Shown piece by piece: positions 1-4,480 of a stretch of DNA of 5,092 bases. This DNA comes from Hyphomicrobiales bacterium. Lineage in GTDB: Bacteria; Pseudomonadota; Alphaproteobacteria; Rhizobiales; NORP267. A model generated the notes under the pieces. It saw only the letters and a program-made list of their open reading frames with translations, had not been told where the DNA came from and ran no database searches. Numbering within the stretch: the stretch's first letter is position 1; the number at the start of each line of letters is the position of its first letter. The DNA lies in the NCBI GenBank assembly GCA_016764455.1, contig JAESRU010000111.1, forward strand, positions 1-5,092, in the 5' to 3' direction. The position numbers and the translations under genes are program-made.

Positions 1-64
1 TGACGGTTTTGCTGCGATTGCGGATTTGTTCTGTGGTCATGGCAAAGGACATGTTACGAGGCAT
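1..64 (-). CDS. Start of an ASCH-domain-like phage protein (partial)
   Basis: Only the first 21 codons are visible; the gene runs off the left edge. The start reads MPRNMSFAMTTEQIRNRSKT, which resembles the N-terminus of small phage/prophage ASCH-like proteins (the 'TTxQIRxRxKTxT' opening). ASCH domains have a PUA-like fold and are thought to bind RNA or modified nucleotides; nothing more specific can be said here. I chose the ATG at 62-64 because GAGGA lies about 8 bases upstream of it. In-frame ATGs at 50-52 and 38-40 are alternatives without a better ribosome site. The start overlaps the end of the preceding gene by 11 bases, as expected for this operon. The CDS call is fairly safe; the family call is from memory of the N-terminal pattern on a very short piece. 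Confidence 0.6.
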   Translation of the reverse strand, partial: MPRNMSFAMTTEQIRNRSKTV

Positions 65-356
65 TATTGATCCTCTTTGCCGGTTTGATATAAGGCTCTG
101 CTGTAGGTTCGCGGCCATCGACATGCAGGACATCTTTTGCGCCGATATATACCGGCGGCATTCCCTGGCCGGAAATTGACAGCCAGACGACACCGGTTTT
201 TTTTATGGTTTCCAGTTCTTCGCCGGTTAGACGCCAGCAACTGATTATCTGGGATTGATCGCGGAAAACCGGAAGATCAAGACATTCATGTGACGCGACC
301 CCTACGGGAGCCTGCATGATTGAATTTGCGCCTTCAAAACCGACTGCGTTTGCCAT
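54..356 (-). CDS. Small phage early protein of unknown function (100 aa)
   Basis: Soluble-looking protein with no signal peptide or membrane segment. The middle (LTGEELETIKKTGVVWLSI) looks like a helix followed by a hydrophobic strand, then GQGMPPVYIGAKDV and a charged tail. I do not recognise the family beyond its general look of a phage early-region protein. The reading frame also allows a GTG at 357-359 immediately before the ATG at 354-356. I prefer the ATG because GGTGAG sits 5 bases upstream of it. The stop of the upstream gene shares one base with this ATG (TGATG), so translation is probably coupled. It is the last complete gene of the operon in this window. Function unknown. Confidence 0.75.
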   Translation of the reverse strand: MANAVGFEGANSIMQAPVGVASHECLDLPVFRDQSQIISCWRLTGEELETIKKTGVVWLSISGQGMPPVYIGAKDVLHVDGREPTAEPYIKPAKRINNAS

Positions 357-598
357 CACAGCTCACCATCCTGCCACGGGCCCATGGCTTCACGGGCGGC
401 GGCTACGTCATCGTAAAATATTCGATACGTGCCAGACTTCCCTTTTTGTCCGTTCGGAAGCACTGAAAAAGGCATCAAAGCCTTACGCAACTGCTCTATC
501 TCGGCTTCCATTGCAATTTCCCGAAACGTCATGGTGCCTTCTGGGACCACATGGGACAGTTCCAGGAATAGCTTGCATATTGTTTCATTGTCAGTCAT
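356..598 (-). CDS. Small phage early protein of unknown function (80 aa)
   Basis: Charged, mostly helical-looking protein: an N-terminal helix (NETICKLFLELSHVV), a second acidic helix (TFREIAMEAEIEQLRKALM) and a C-terminal part with YRIFYDDVAAAREAM. No metal-binding, catalytic or membrane motif is visible. The start has a strong ribosome site (GGAGG about 10 bases upstream), which lies inside the end of the preceding gene; the two overlap by 8 bases. Its own stop overlaps the next start. The setting is the phage early operon, where many such proteins are regulators or anti-host factors, but nothing in this sequence points to a specific role. Confidence 0.75.
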   Translation of the reverse strand: MTDNETICKLFLELSHVVPEGTMTFREIAMEAEIEQLRKALMPFSVLPNGQKGKSGTYRIFYDDVAAAREAMGPWQDGEL

Positions 599-800
599 TG
601 GCTACAATCCTCCGGCGTTTGCATTGGTAGTTATCGTGATATTCCCAGTCGTGTGAGGCCTTTGCTATGCCTTCTGAAATCAATTCATCAACCCACTCGA
701 TTTCTTTATCTGAGGCCCATTCCTCTTGAATTAATGAGCGACCGGCAGCTAGTCCGGCAGCTATTTCTGCCTTTGTTATTTTTGGTTCTCGGCTGCTCAT
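591..800 (-). CDS. Small phage early protein of unknown function (69 aa)
   Basis: The protein opens with SSREPKITKAEIAAGLAAGRS, a probable helix, followed by an acidic region (EEWASDKEIEWVDELISEG) and ends in a basic tail containing CKRRR. No recognised domain. The ATG at 798-800 overlaps the stop of the upstream gene as ATGA, the usual signature of coupled translation, and GAGG-type ribosome signals lie in the 15 bases upstream. The mixed acidic/basic layout would fit a small interaction or nucleic-acid-binding protein, but that is speculation. Confidence 0.72.
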   Translation of the reverse strand: MSSREPKITKAEIAAGLAAGRSLIQEEWASDKEIEWVDELISEGIAKASHDWEYHDNYQCKRRRIVAND

Positions 801-1003
801 TGCCTCGCCCTCAAAAATCTCATTCTTGTGTTGGCCTGTTTCAGGGCCTGGTTGTAGGTGGTGGCGGTGCCGCTGGTTATGTTGCTTTTGTCGGTGTCGG
901 TGTCGGGACCGGTGGCGTAGATGGTGTATTGGAAACGCGGGCCACGTTTGTTGACGCGGGCTTTAAGCGGATAGCGCTCGGCTGGTTTCTGGCTATAGGT
1001 CAT
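797..1003 (-). CDS. Small basic phage protein of unknown function (68 aa)
   Basis: The reading frame is open further upstream (to 1201), but the upstream part is a Pro/His/Arg-rich shadow of the methyltransferase gene. The real start is the ATG at 1001-1003: it has a strong GGGGAGGA ribosome site about 6 bases upstream and overlaps the methyltransferase stop as ATGA. The product is rich in Lys, Arg and Thr (for example KARVNKRGPRFQYTIY, then TRMRFLRARQ at the end). No cysteines, membrane segment or known motif are visible. High basic charge hints at nucleic-acid contact, but the family is not recognised. Confidence 0.72.
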   Translation of the reverse strand: MTYSQKPAERYPLKARVNKRGPRFQYTIYATGPDTDTDKSNITSGTATTYNQALKQANTRMRFLRARQ

Positions 1004-1725
1004 GGCGATCCTCCCCACTGGCTGGCCATGGCATCGGCGATGCCGGTGAAGAAGCGGGAGCGTTCTTTTTGCCTGTCGGGGCCGGGGGGCATGTGATGGA
1101 CGCGCGGCGTGCGGCCTTCGACTATGTTGGTGGGTTTTAGTTTTTTGAGGCGCTTGAGCCACAGGCAGGTGCGCTTGGTTTCGGGGTGGCCGAACTGCCA
1201 CGGCTGCACCGATTGGGTGAATTCCTGATAATTGCTGATGAGTGACTTGGCGTGTTTGTGCATGACCGGATTTTCAATGCAGATGCGCTCGATGTCGGCA
1301 TTCCAGAAATCGGAAAACAGGCTGGCACCGTGGCGCAAGTCTGTCCACATCTGTTCAAGGGTTTTTCCCCGGGGTGGTTTGACCAGCCAGCGCACGCCAG
1401 AATTACACAGGCGCGTACAGGGCGGGTGGGCGACCATGAGAAAATCCCAGCCGTCATTGAGAATGTCGCGGGCATCGCCCTGGATATGACGATTGCTGCC
1501 GTCTTCTGATGGCAGCAGGTCGCATGACCAGGCATCGTGACCCCGGGCAAGGAAGGCGTTACGGACGGTGCCGGAAAATTCACAGGCGATGAGGACGCGC
1601 ATTTTAGAGCGCTGGTTTTGGTGGCGCAGTTTTTTAGAACGCTCAAGCGCCGCTGGGGCTGCACTCGCCTTGCTCGCTAGTCCAACGCTGCGCTCGTCCG
1701 GGAGGGTGGTGGATGGTTTTGTCAT
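1000..1725 (-). CDS. Compact Dcm-like phage DNA methyltransferase-like protein (241 aa)
   Basis: From residue 42 the protein has the order of conserved blocks of cytosine-C5 DNA methyltransferases: a glycine motif I analogue (ACEFSGTVRNAF, residues 47-58), an acidic loop (CDLLPSE, 68-74), motif IV with the catalytic-type HPPC (100-103) and motif VI-like ENP (151-153). It then has WQFGHPETKRTCLWLK and a C-terminal ERSR...GIADAMASQWGG. It is much shorter than classical enzymes (over 320 aa) and I see no QxRxR motif VIII or separate target-recognition domain, so activity is not certain. Such genes are common in phage early regions, where methylation can protect phage DNA from restriction. The start at 1723-1725 overlaps the upstream stop as ATGA with GGTGG 4 bases upstream. 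That adds a 41-residue Ala/Ser/Lys-rich N-terminal extension before the conserved MRVLIACEF start at 1600-1602, which itself lacks a ribosome site. Confidence 0.85.
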   Translation of the reverse strand: MTKPSTTLPDERSVGLASKASAAPAALERSKKLRHQNQRSKMRVLIACEFSGTVRNAFLARGHDAWSCDLLPSEDGSNRHIQGDARDILNDGWDFLMVAHPPCTRLCNSGVRWLVKPPRGKTLEQMWTDLRHGASLFSDFWNADIERICIENPVMHKHAKSLISNYQEFTQSVQPWQFGHPETKRTCLWLKRLKKLKPTNIVEGRTPRVHHMPPGPDRQKERSRFFTGIADAMASQWGGSP

Positions 1726-2021
1726 GTGTCCACCGGATCGAGGTAATCTGTGTTGAAACAGCGGGCCTTGATTTCGTCAGTGAGTGACCAGCCTTCGGAT
1801 TTGGCTTGTTGTGACAAATCATCGTACTCGTCATTGGTTAAGCGGAGGCTGACGATTTTGCAGGAATTGCGCCGCTTGACGTTCGCCTGCAAAGCGGCGA
1901 TGGCGGCTATTGAAGTTTGCAACAGGTGGGCAATCTCAACATCGTTGTAGCCTCGTTCGGTCAGGCCAGTGACGGCGGTGGTCTTTGAAGGATAGCCCTC
2001 TACGGGGACGGCTGCGGGCAT
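1722..2021 (-). CDS. Small DNA-binding-type protein, HTH plus ribbon-helix-helix-like (99 aa)
   Basis: Residues about 13-48 read like a sigma-region-4-type helix-turn-helix (ERGYNDVEIAHLLQTSIAAI). After a short basic linker (VKRR), residues about 54-85 have the strand-helix-helix pattern of ribbon-helix-helix proteins (KIVSLRLTNDEYDDLSQQAK, then WSLTDEIKAR). Both assignments are pattern-based. A role as a small transcriptional regulator, or an accessory DNA-binding factor, of the phage early genes is plausible. The frame also opens with GTG at 2022-2024, but GGTGAT lies 5 bases before the ATG at 2019-2021, so I take the ATG. This ATG shares a base with the upstream stop (TGATG), and its own stop overlaps the methyltransferase start. 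Confidence 0.75.
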   Translation of the reverse strand: MPAAVPVEGYPSKTTAVTGLTERGYNDVEIAHLLQTSIAAIAALQANVKRRNSCKIVSLRLTNDEYDDLSQQAKSEGWSLTDEIKARCFNTDYLDPVDT

Positions 2022-2350
2022 CACAGATCACCACAACAGGGTCGGTGAGGGTAGGGCAGGTCATCGCCCGGCCCCTTTCTGCCACCTGCTGGATCGGGAT
2101 GAGGGCTGGTTGCAGCAGGTGGCGCTTGAACGTCACTAACAAAAACCTCGGCCACACCGGCTTCCTTGCAGGCGTCTTCATAGAGCGCGTCGATAATTTC
2201 CGGCGTAAAACCAAGCTGCAACAGATCGGTTTGGGTGTAACATTCTCCGGCGCGGATCTTCTTGAGAATGGCCAGGGCGATGATGTCGGTGGCCATATGG
2301 GCGGGAAGCATGAGGCGGCGGCCGTATGGGATGAGGGTGGTTTTAGACAT
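2021..2350 (-). CDS. Phage early protein of unknown function with Pro-rich tail (109 aa)
   Basis: Residues 1-67 look like a folded helical domain (MLPAHMATDIIALAILKKI, then YTQTDLLQLGFTPEIIDALY, then EDACKEAG). Residues from about 75 on are Pro/Gly/Ala-rich and probably disordered, ending in RPCCGDL. The family is not recognised; helix 'TDLLQLGFTPEIIDALY' could be part of an HTH-like fold but no firm call is possible. The start is well supported: a full AGGAGG lies 8 bases before the ATG at 2348-2350. The stop overlaps the next gene's ATG. It is the first gene downstream of the antisense-gene conflict zone, so its own strong ribosome site may let it be translated independently of that upstream ORF. 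Confidence 0.75.
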   Translation of the reverse strand: MSKTTLIPYGRRLMLPAHMATDIIALAILKKIRAGECYTQTDLLQLGFTPEIIDALYEDACKEAGVAEVFVSDVQAPPAATSPHPDPAGGRKGPGDDLPYPHRPCCGDL

Positions 2351-2930
2351 GGTTTTGCCTCCTGATCTGGCGTATGTTGCGACCGATACGGCGACGTTGG
2401 GTTCGCCGTACCGGCCTGTTCACACCGGCAAAAGGACCGACGGCATGAATTTCCTTGCAGCGCTTTTGAAAAGCAGATGGTATTTGATGATTGGATTTGC
2501 CGGAGCGGGCCTTGTTTATGCAGCGCTGTTCATGCAGCCGCGCCTTGATGCCCTGCTGCTGGGGCTTATCGGTGGTGCCTTTATCGCTTTTGCCTGCGGA
2601 CGTGCTGAAAGCATGACTTTCCAGACCAGATTGGTCGATGGCCGCGATACCCCGGCTGGTTTTGGCGCGGGAAAATTTACCAAACCAGTCCATCACACGA
2701 CGAAAACGGGTTTTGCGCTGTATGCTGTTTTCCTGTTTCTTATCGCCCTGGCAACATACCGGACAGTCTTTATTTATTATTAAAACAGTTGAGCCGAGAG
2801 GGAACTCGACCCACAACGGATGACCGGTTTCAGGATCACGCGGGCCAAATTCAATTTCGATATCGGCAGGATTAACGTGACCGAAAAAGCGGCAAGCGCG
2901 ATCAAGAAATGTGGTTTTGGTTGCAATCAT
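2343..2930 (-). CDS. Early-operon ORF, N-terminal part credible, remainder antisense to a membrane protein gene (195 aa)
   Basis: The first 49 codons (2784-2930) look like a genuine gene: the ATG overlaps the upstream stop as ATGA, codons are ordinary, and the peptide is well behaved (NPADIEIEFGPRDPETGHPL). From residue 50 the ORF lies codon-for-codon opposite the plus-strand ORF at 2445-2783. There its make-up becomes odd: TTA-ATA-ATA at once, a run of further rare-type ATA codons, only two leucines in residues 60-195, and a Lys/Arg/Ser/Gln-rich sequence. A DCPVCC cluster (residues 55-60) lies in this doubtful part. On the other side, its stop overlaps the next start by 8 bases, as an operon member's would. 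Either a plus-strand gene was inserted into this gene and truncated it, or this is a real unusual protein. Function unknown. Confidence 0.45.
   Translation of the reverse strand: MIATKTTFLDRACRFFGHVNPADIEIEFGPRDPETGHPLWVEFPLGSTVLIINKDCPVCCQGDKKQENSIQRKTRFRRVMDWFGKFSRAKTSRGIAAIDQSGLESHAFSTSAGKSDKGTTDKPQQQGIKARLHEQRCINKARSGKSNHQIPSAFQKRCKEIHAVGPFAGVNRPVRRTQRRRIGRNIRQIRRQNHV
2445..2783 (+). CDS. Small three-helix membrane protein, antisense within the early operon (112 aa)
   Basis: The only credible plus-strand gene. The ATG at 2445 has AAAAGGA 8 bases upstream; the frame is open further back, but only as a shadow of the neighbouring gene. The product has three hydrophobic stretches: about residues 13-29 (WYLMIGFAGAGLVYAALF), 36-51 (ALLLGLIGGAFIAFAC) and 89-112 (FALYAVFLFLIALATY), with a polar loop of about 37 residues between the second and third. 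Sixteen leucines use only CTG, CTT and TTG, and there is no ATA codon, which argues for real coding. Caution: because it is codon-aligned with a hydrophilic minus-strand ORF, hydrophobicity could partly be an antisense artefact. If real, it may be a prophage-expressed inner-membrane moron such as a superinfection-exclusion factor (inference). No clear promoter or terminator is seen for it. Confidence 0.6.
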   Translation: MNFLAALLKSRWYLMIGFAGAGLVYAALFMQPRLDALLLGLIGGAFIAFACGRAESMTFQTRLVDGRDTPAGFGAGKFTKPVHHTTKTGFALYAVFLFLIALATYRTVFIYY

Positions 2931-3211
2931 GCGGCACGCAACCTTTCAATCGATAGCTGGACAGCTTTTTTGGGAAAAGGAACCTGGTTGCGTTTGCAGC
3001 TGGCGCGGCGGGCGGCCAGTTTGGTGGCCAGCTTTTTTGTGGGCGTGGGGTAAGGGGCCATGGTTTGCATGGCGCGCGCCGGGAGCCGGTAAACGTCTAG
3101 ATTGCCGGTGTCGAGCAATTTGAGCCACTTACGCCCGGCGTGAAAAAGCACAACAAGCCGCCAGCCACCGGTGTCGGCGAAGTAGCGATAGGTGATGTTG
3201 GAAGTGGTCAT
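2927..3211 (-). CDS. First gene of the early operon, small basic phage protein (94 aa)
   Basis: N-terminal half is strand-rich and aromatic (NITYRYFADTGGWRLVVLFH, then KWLKLLDTGNLDVYRL), like a small beta-rich phage protein. The C-terminal half is strongly basic (TKKLATKLAARRASCKRNQV), suggestive of nucleic-acid binding. The family is not recognised. The start has GGAG 8 bases upstream and a GC-rich hairpin ends just before that ribosome site. It is the promoter-proximal gene of the operon, read from the operator-controlled promoter near 3300, and overlaps the next gene by 4 bases (ATGA). First genes of phage early operons are often regulators or antiterminators; the basic tail next to a hairpin leader makes that a reasonable but untested idea. 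Confidence 0.72.
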   Translation of the reverse strand: MTTSNITYRYFADTGGWRLVVLFHAGRKWLKLLDTGNLDVYRLPARAMQTMAPYPTPTKKLATKLAARRASCKRNQVPFPKKAVQLSIERLRAA

Positions 3212-3228
3212 TCTCTTGTCTCCGGTTT

Positions 3229-3257
3229 GCCCCGGCTGCCTGGGAAACAGCCGGGGC
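3229..3257 (-). promoter_or_regulatory. Perfect 10-bp leader hairpin before the early operon
   Basis: GCCCCGGCTG at 3229-3238 and CAGCCGGGGC at 3248-3257 are perfect inverted repeats around a 9-base loop. In the predicted minus-strand transcript this stem ends about 5 bases before the GGAG of the first gene. No U-run follows on either strand, so it is not a standard terminator. It could control translation of the first gene, stabilise the 5' end or take part in antitermination (inference). Confidence 0.7.
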
Positions 3258-3270
3258 GGGGCAGGGAGGA

Positions 3271-3290
3271 ACCAGCATTGGGCGGCTGGT
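3271..3290 (-). promoter_or_regulatory. Second stem-loop at the predicted 5' end of the early transcript
   Basis: ACCAGC (3271-3276) and GCTGGT (3285-3290) form a 6-bp stem with an 8-base loop. With the promoter called at 3298-3326, transcription would begin around 3291, so this stem-loop would be the very start of the RNA, followed 13 bases later by the 10-bp hairpin. A 6-bp repeat alone is weak evidence; its position is what makes it notable. Confidence 0.45.
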
Positions 3291-3297
3291 GAGGATT

Positions 3298-3326
3298 ATG
3301 GTACATAATGTACCGCATCAAGTCAA
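3298..3326 (-). promoter_or_regulatory. Sigma-70-type promoter of the early operon
   Basis: Reading the minus strand, TTGACT (3321-3326, 5 of 6 to consensus) is followed after exactly 17 bases by TACCAT (3298-3303, 4 of 6). The upstream side is AT-rich. It overlaps or touches two palindromic sites, as expected for a repressor-controlled phage promoter, and lies about 90 bases upstream of the first early gene. Confidence 0.6.
3300..3314. promoter_or_regulatory. Palindromic operator 1 (perfect 7-1-7 inverted repeat)
   Basis: GGTACATAATGTACC is a perfect inverted repeat with a single central base. It covers part of the -10 element of the early promoter, so a bound repressor would block RNA polymerase. 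The likely binder is the S24-type repressor encoded to the right, or the small DNA-binding protein of the early operon; which one cannot be told from the sequence. Confidence 0.6.
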
Positions 3327-3337
3327 TACAAAATGTA
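3327..3337. promoter_or_regulatory. Palindromic operator 2 (TACA-N3-TGTA)
   Basis: TACAAAATGTA repeats the core of operator 1 (TACA-TAA-TGTA) with the same 4-3-4 layout. The centres are 25 bp apart, and this copy lies directly beside the -35 element. Symmetry does not extend into the flanks as in operator 1, so it would be the weaker site. Confidence 0.5.
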
Positions 3338-3420
3338 CTGTTTTAGATATTTATTTCACACACAGTTATCCAGGCACAGAAAACCGGGCTGTGATTCGGG
3401 GTGTTGGGGGAGGGGCGCAA

Positions 3421-3444
3421 TAAAAAAACCCGCTCTGGGGCGGG
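3421..3444 (-). terminator. Rho-independent terminator after the lipoprotein genes
   Basis: On the minus strand CCCGC (3440-3444) and GCGGG (3429-3433) form a GC stem with a 6-base loop, followed at once by seven Ts (3422-3428). It lies 26 bases past the stop of the 3470-3880 lipoprotein gene and separates the repressor/lipoprotein unit from the early promoter. Confidence 0.75.
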
Positions 3445-3469
3445 GTGGCTGTCGCGGTGATGGGTGTTA

Positions 3470-3880
3470 TTATTCTGGAATTATATTTTCCATGTAATTA
3501 GGCTGTAAAGTTAACGTGACATTGGTCTTGTATTTATTCATTGCACCACTACCGGCATCTATTGCGATACCTATAACCCCACCCAACAAGAGATTGCCGA
3601 AGGTCATTTCTTCAAGGTTTGATGGTAATTGATGCACAGCCGTTTGAAAGCCATCCTTATTGCATGTAAGGGTAATATCGTGGCGGCTTTTGGAGATGTT
3701 CACGGTTTGGGGTGTAGAGGAAATAACTGCCAAAGTTTCTCCCTGCCTTAGAATTGTGCAAGAGGCTCCTTGAGGTGTCGTGTAAAAAGTGATGTTCTGT
3801 GTGGTGCCTTCGGAAATAGAAGCACATGCCACTGTTGAAAATACCACCCCCGCATAAATCGCAAATTTACTAATGCCCAT
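3470..3880 (-). CDS. Outer-membrane-type lipoprotein with PEGA-like domain (136 aa)
   Basis: The N-terminus is a lipoprotein-type signal (MGISKFAIYAGVVFSTVACA) with the lipidated cysteine probably at residue 19. The lipobox STVAC is imperfect, since position -3 is Thr rather than Leu. Ala after the cysteine is compatible with sorting to the outer membrane. The mature part reads like a PEGA-type beta domain (TTPQGASCTILRQGE, then STPQTVNISKS, then CNKDGF); C41 and C73 could form a disulfide. A Gly/Ile-rich stretch (LLLGGVIGIAIDAGSGA, 98-113) follows. I prefer the ATG at 3878-3880 over the adjacent GTG because AGAGG lies 5 bases upstream. A weak promoter may lie at 3899-3927, and a terminator follows. 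Within a prophage this looks like envelope-modifying lysogenic-conversion cargo (inference). Confidence 0.8.
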   Translation of the reverse strand: MGISKFAIYAGVVFSTVACASISEGTTQNITFYTTPQGASCTILRQGETLAVISSTPQTVNISKSRHDITLTCNKDGFQTAVHQLPSNLEEMTFGNLLLGGVIGIAIDAGSGAMNKYKTNVTLTLQPNYMENIIPE

Positions 3881-3898
3881 CACTGCCTCTTCAGTTTA

Positions 3899-3927
3899 TT
3901 TATGTAGTAGTCTACACAAATTTTCAA
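3899..3927 (-). promoter_or_regulatory. Possible weak promoter of the second lipoprotein gene
   Basis: On the minus strand TTGAAA (3922-3927) is followed after 17 bases by CATAAA (3899-3904). The spacer carries a small inverted repeat (TGTAG-N4-CTACA, 3903-3916). The predicted leader before the ATG at 3880 would be only about 12 bases but still includes the ribosome site. The match is modest in AT-rich DNA, so the call is tentative. Confidence 0.3.
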
Positions 3928-3932
3928 GAAAT

Positions 3933-3946
3933 AACAGGGGTGGCTA
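3933..3946. repeat. Direct repeat copy A (14 bp) at the end of the first lipoprotein gene
   Basis: AACAGGGGTGGCTA spans the last bases of the lipoprotein gene, including its TAG stop, plus flanking DNA. It matches copy B at 4481-4494 in 13 of 14 positions. The pair brackets the 3944-4456 gene almost exactly. Confidence 0.6.
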
Positions 3947-4456
3947 GAAGCCAGACAAAATAACCTCAACGGTTTCGCCTTTTTTTGCACTGACGTTATT
4001 ATATAAAGCGCCGCCTTGCTGAGACAAGTAGCTACCATAACCAGGTGCTTCCCAAATCACGCTGGTGGTAACATAATAATTCCCCGCCGCTACATTAGTG
4101 AAAGTGAATCGGCCCTCAATATCAACCGATACCTGGCGTATGAAATCCTTGTATCTTGGGTCGGTGTCTTTAAAGTTGGCGTTTAATTTTGTAACCTTGC
4201 TATCCCCGTAAATAGCCCTGAAACGCTCGGTTGAATAGGCGGTTACGGGAACCAATGTGGCCATGTTTCCCGCCGCTGTTTTCAAATCACCACCCCGGGT
4301 TTTCAAAAACGCCTGCCCTTTGATCGTGGCTGTTCCCTGTTCAAGAATGTAAGCTGCCTGACTTGCATCAAAACGTGTTGTCAGCTCGACCGTATTCGCA
4401 CAAGAAGCCAGAACAAGAAGTAAACTGCTATAGGCAAAAAAATGGCTGATTTTCAT
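3944..4456 (-). CDS. Outer-membrane-type lipoprotein with carboxypeptidase-regulatory-like beta domain (170 aa)
   Basis: A clear lipoprotein signal: a short charged start, a hydrophobic core (YSSLLLVLASCA) and a good lipobox L-A-S-C with Cys19. Ala20 predicts outer-membrane sorting. The mature protein contains beta-sandwich-like segments. ATIKGQAFLKTRGGD near residue 43 and especially VDIEGRFTFTNVAAGNYYVT (111-130), followed by TSVIW, match the 'G-x-F-x-F-x-x-V-x-x-G-x-Y-x-V' pattern of carboxypeptidase regulatory-like/CNA-B-type domains. There is no enzyme motif. The start has only a weak AAGAGA ribosome site. It lies 35 bases after the repressor stop and 63 bases before the next lipoprotein gene, so it may be read through from the repressor transcript and thus be expressed in the lysogen. 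Suggested role: a cell-surface moron altering the envelope (inference). Confidence 0.82.
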   Translation of the reverse strand: MKISHFFAYSSLLLVLASCANTVELTTRFDASQAAYILEQGTATIKGQAFLKTRGGDLKTAAGNMATLVPVTAYSTERFRAIYGDSKVTKLNANFKDTDPRYKDFIRQVSVDIEGRFTFTNVAAGNYYVTTSVIWEAPGYGSYLSQQGGALYNNVSAKKGETVEVILSGF

Positions 4457-4480
4457 AGTTATCTCTTTCTCTATCCATGC

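Noticed and set aside
653..1096. Plus-strand 147-aa ORF with Gly/Val-rich stretch
   Set aside because: It lies opposite two well-supported operon genes with proper starts; the Gly/Val run mirrors Thr/Asp codons of the minus gene.
1137..1664. Minus-strand 175-aa ORF overlapping the methyltransferase
   Set aside because: Out-of-frame shadow of the methyltransferase gene: rich in Ser/Pro/Cys, no recognisable motif, while the other frame holds the HPPC and ENP blocks.
1936..2214. Alternative frame around 2062, with MTCPTLTDPVVVICDARS as a possible frameshifted 5' end of the 1722-2021 gene
   Set aside because: The 1722-2021 gene already has a good ribosome site and overlap-coupled ATG; without homologues the extension cannot be supported.
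2784..2812. Possible hairpin after the plus-strand membrane protein gene as a terminator
   Set aside because: The stem is only six pairs with a wobble and no T-run follows.
2911..3123. Overlapping plus and minus ORFs across 2820-3128
   Set aside because: Arg/Trp/Pro-rich shadows of the first early gene, without ribosome sites.
3363..3371. TTATCCAGG as a DnaA box
   Set aside because: Single copy with two mismatches to TTATCCACA and no other origin features nearby.
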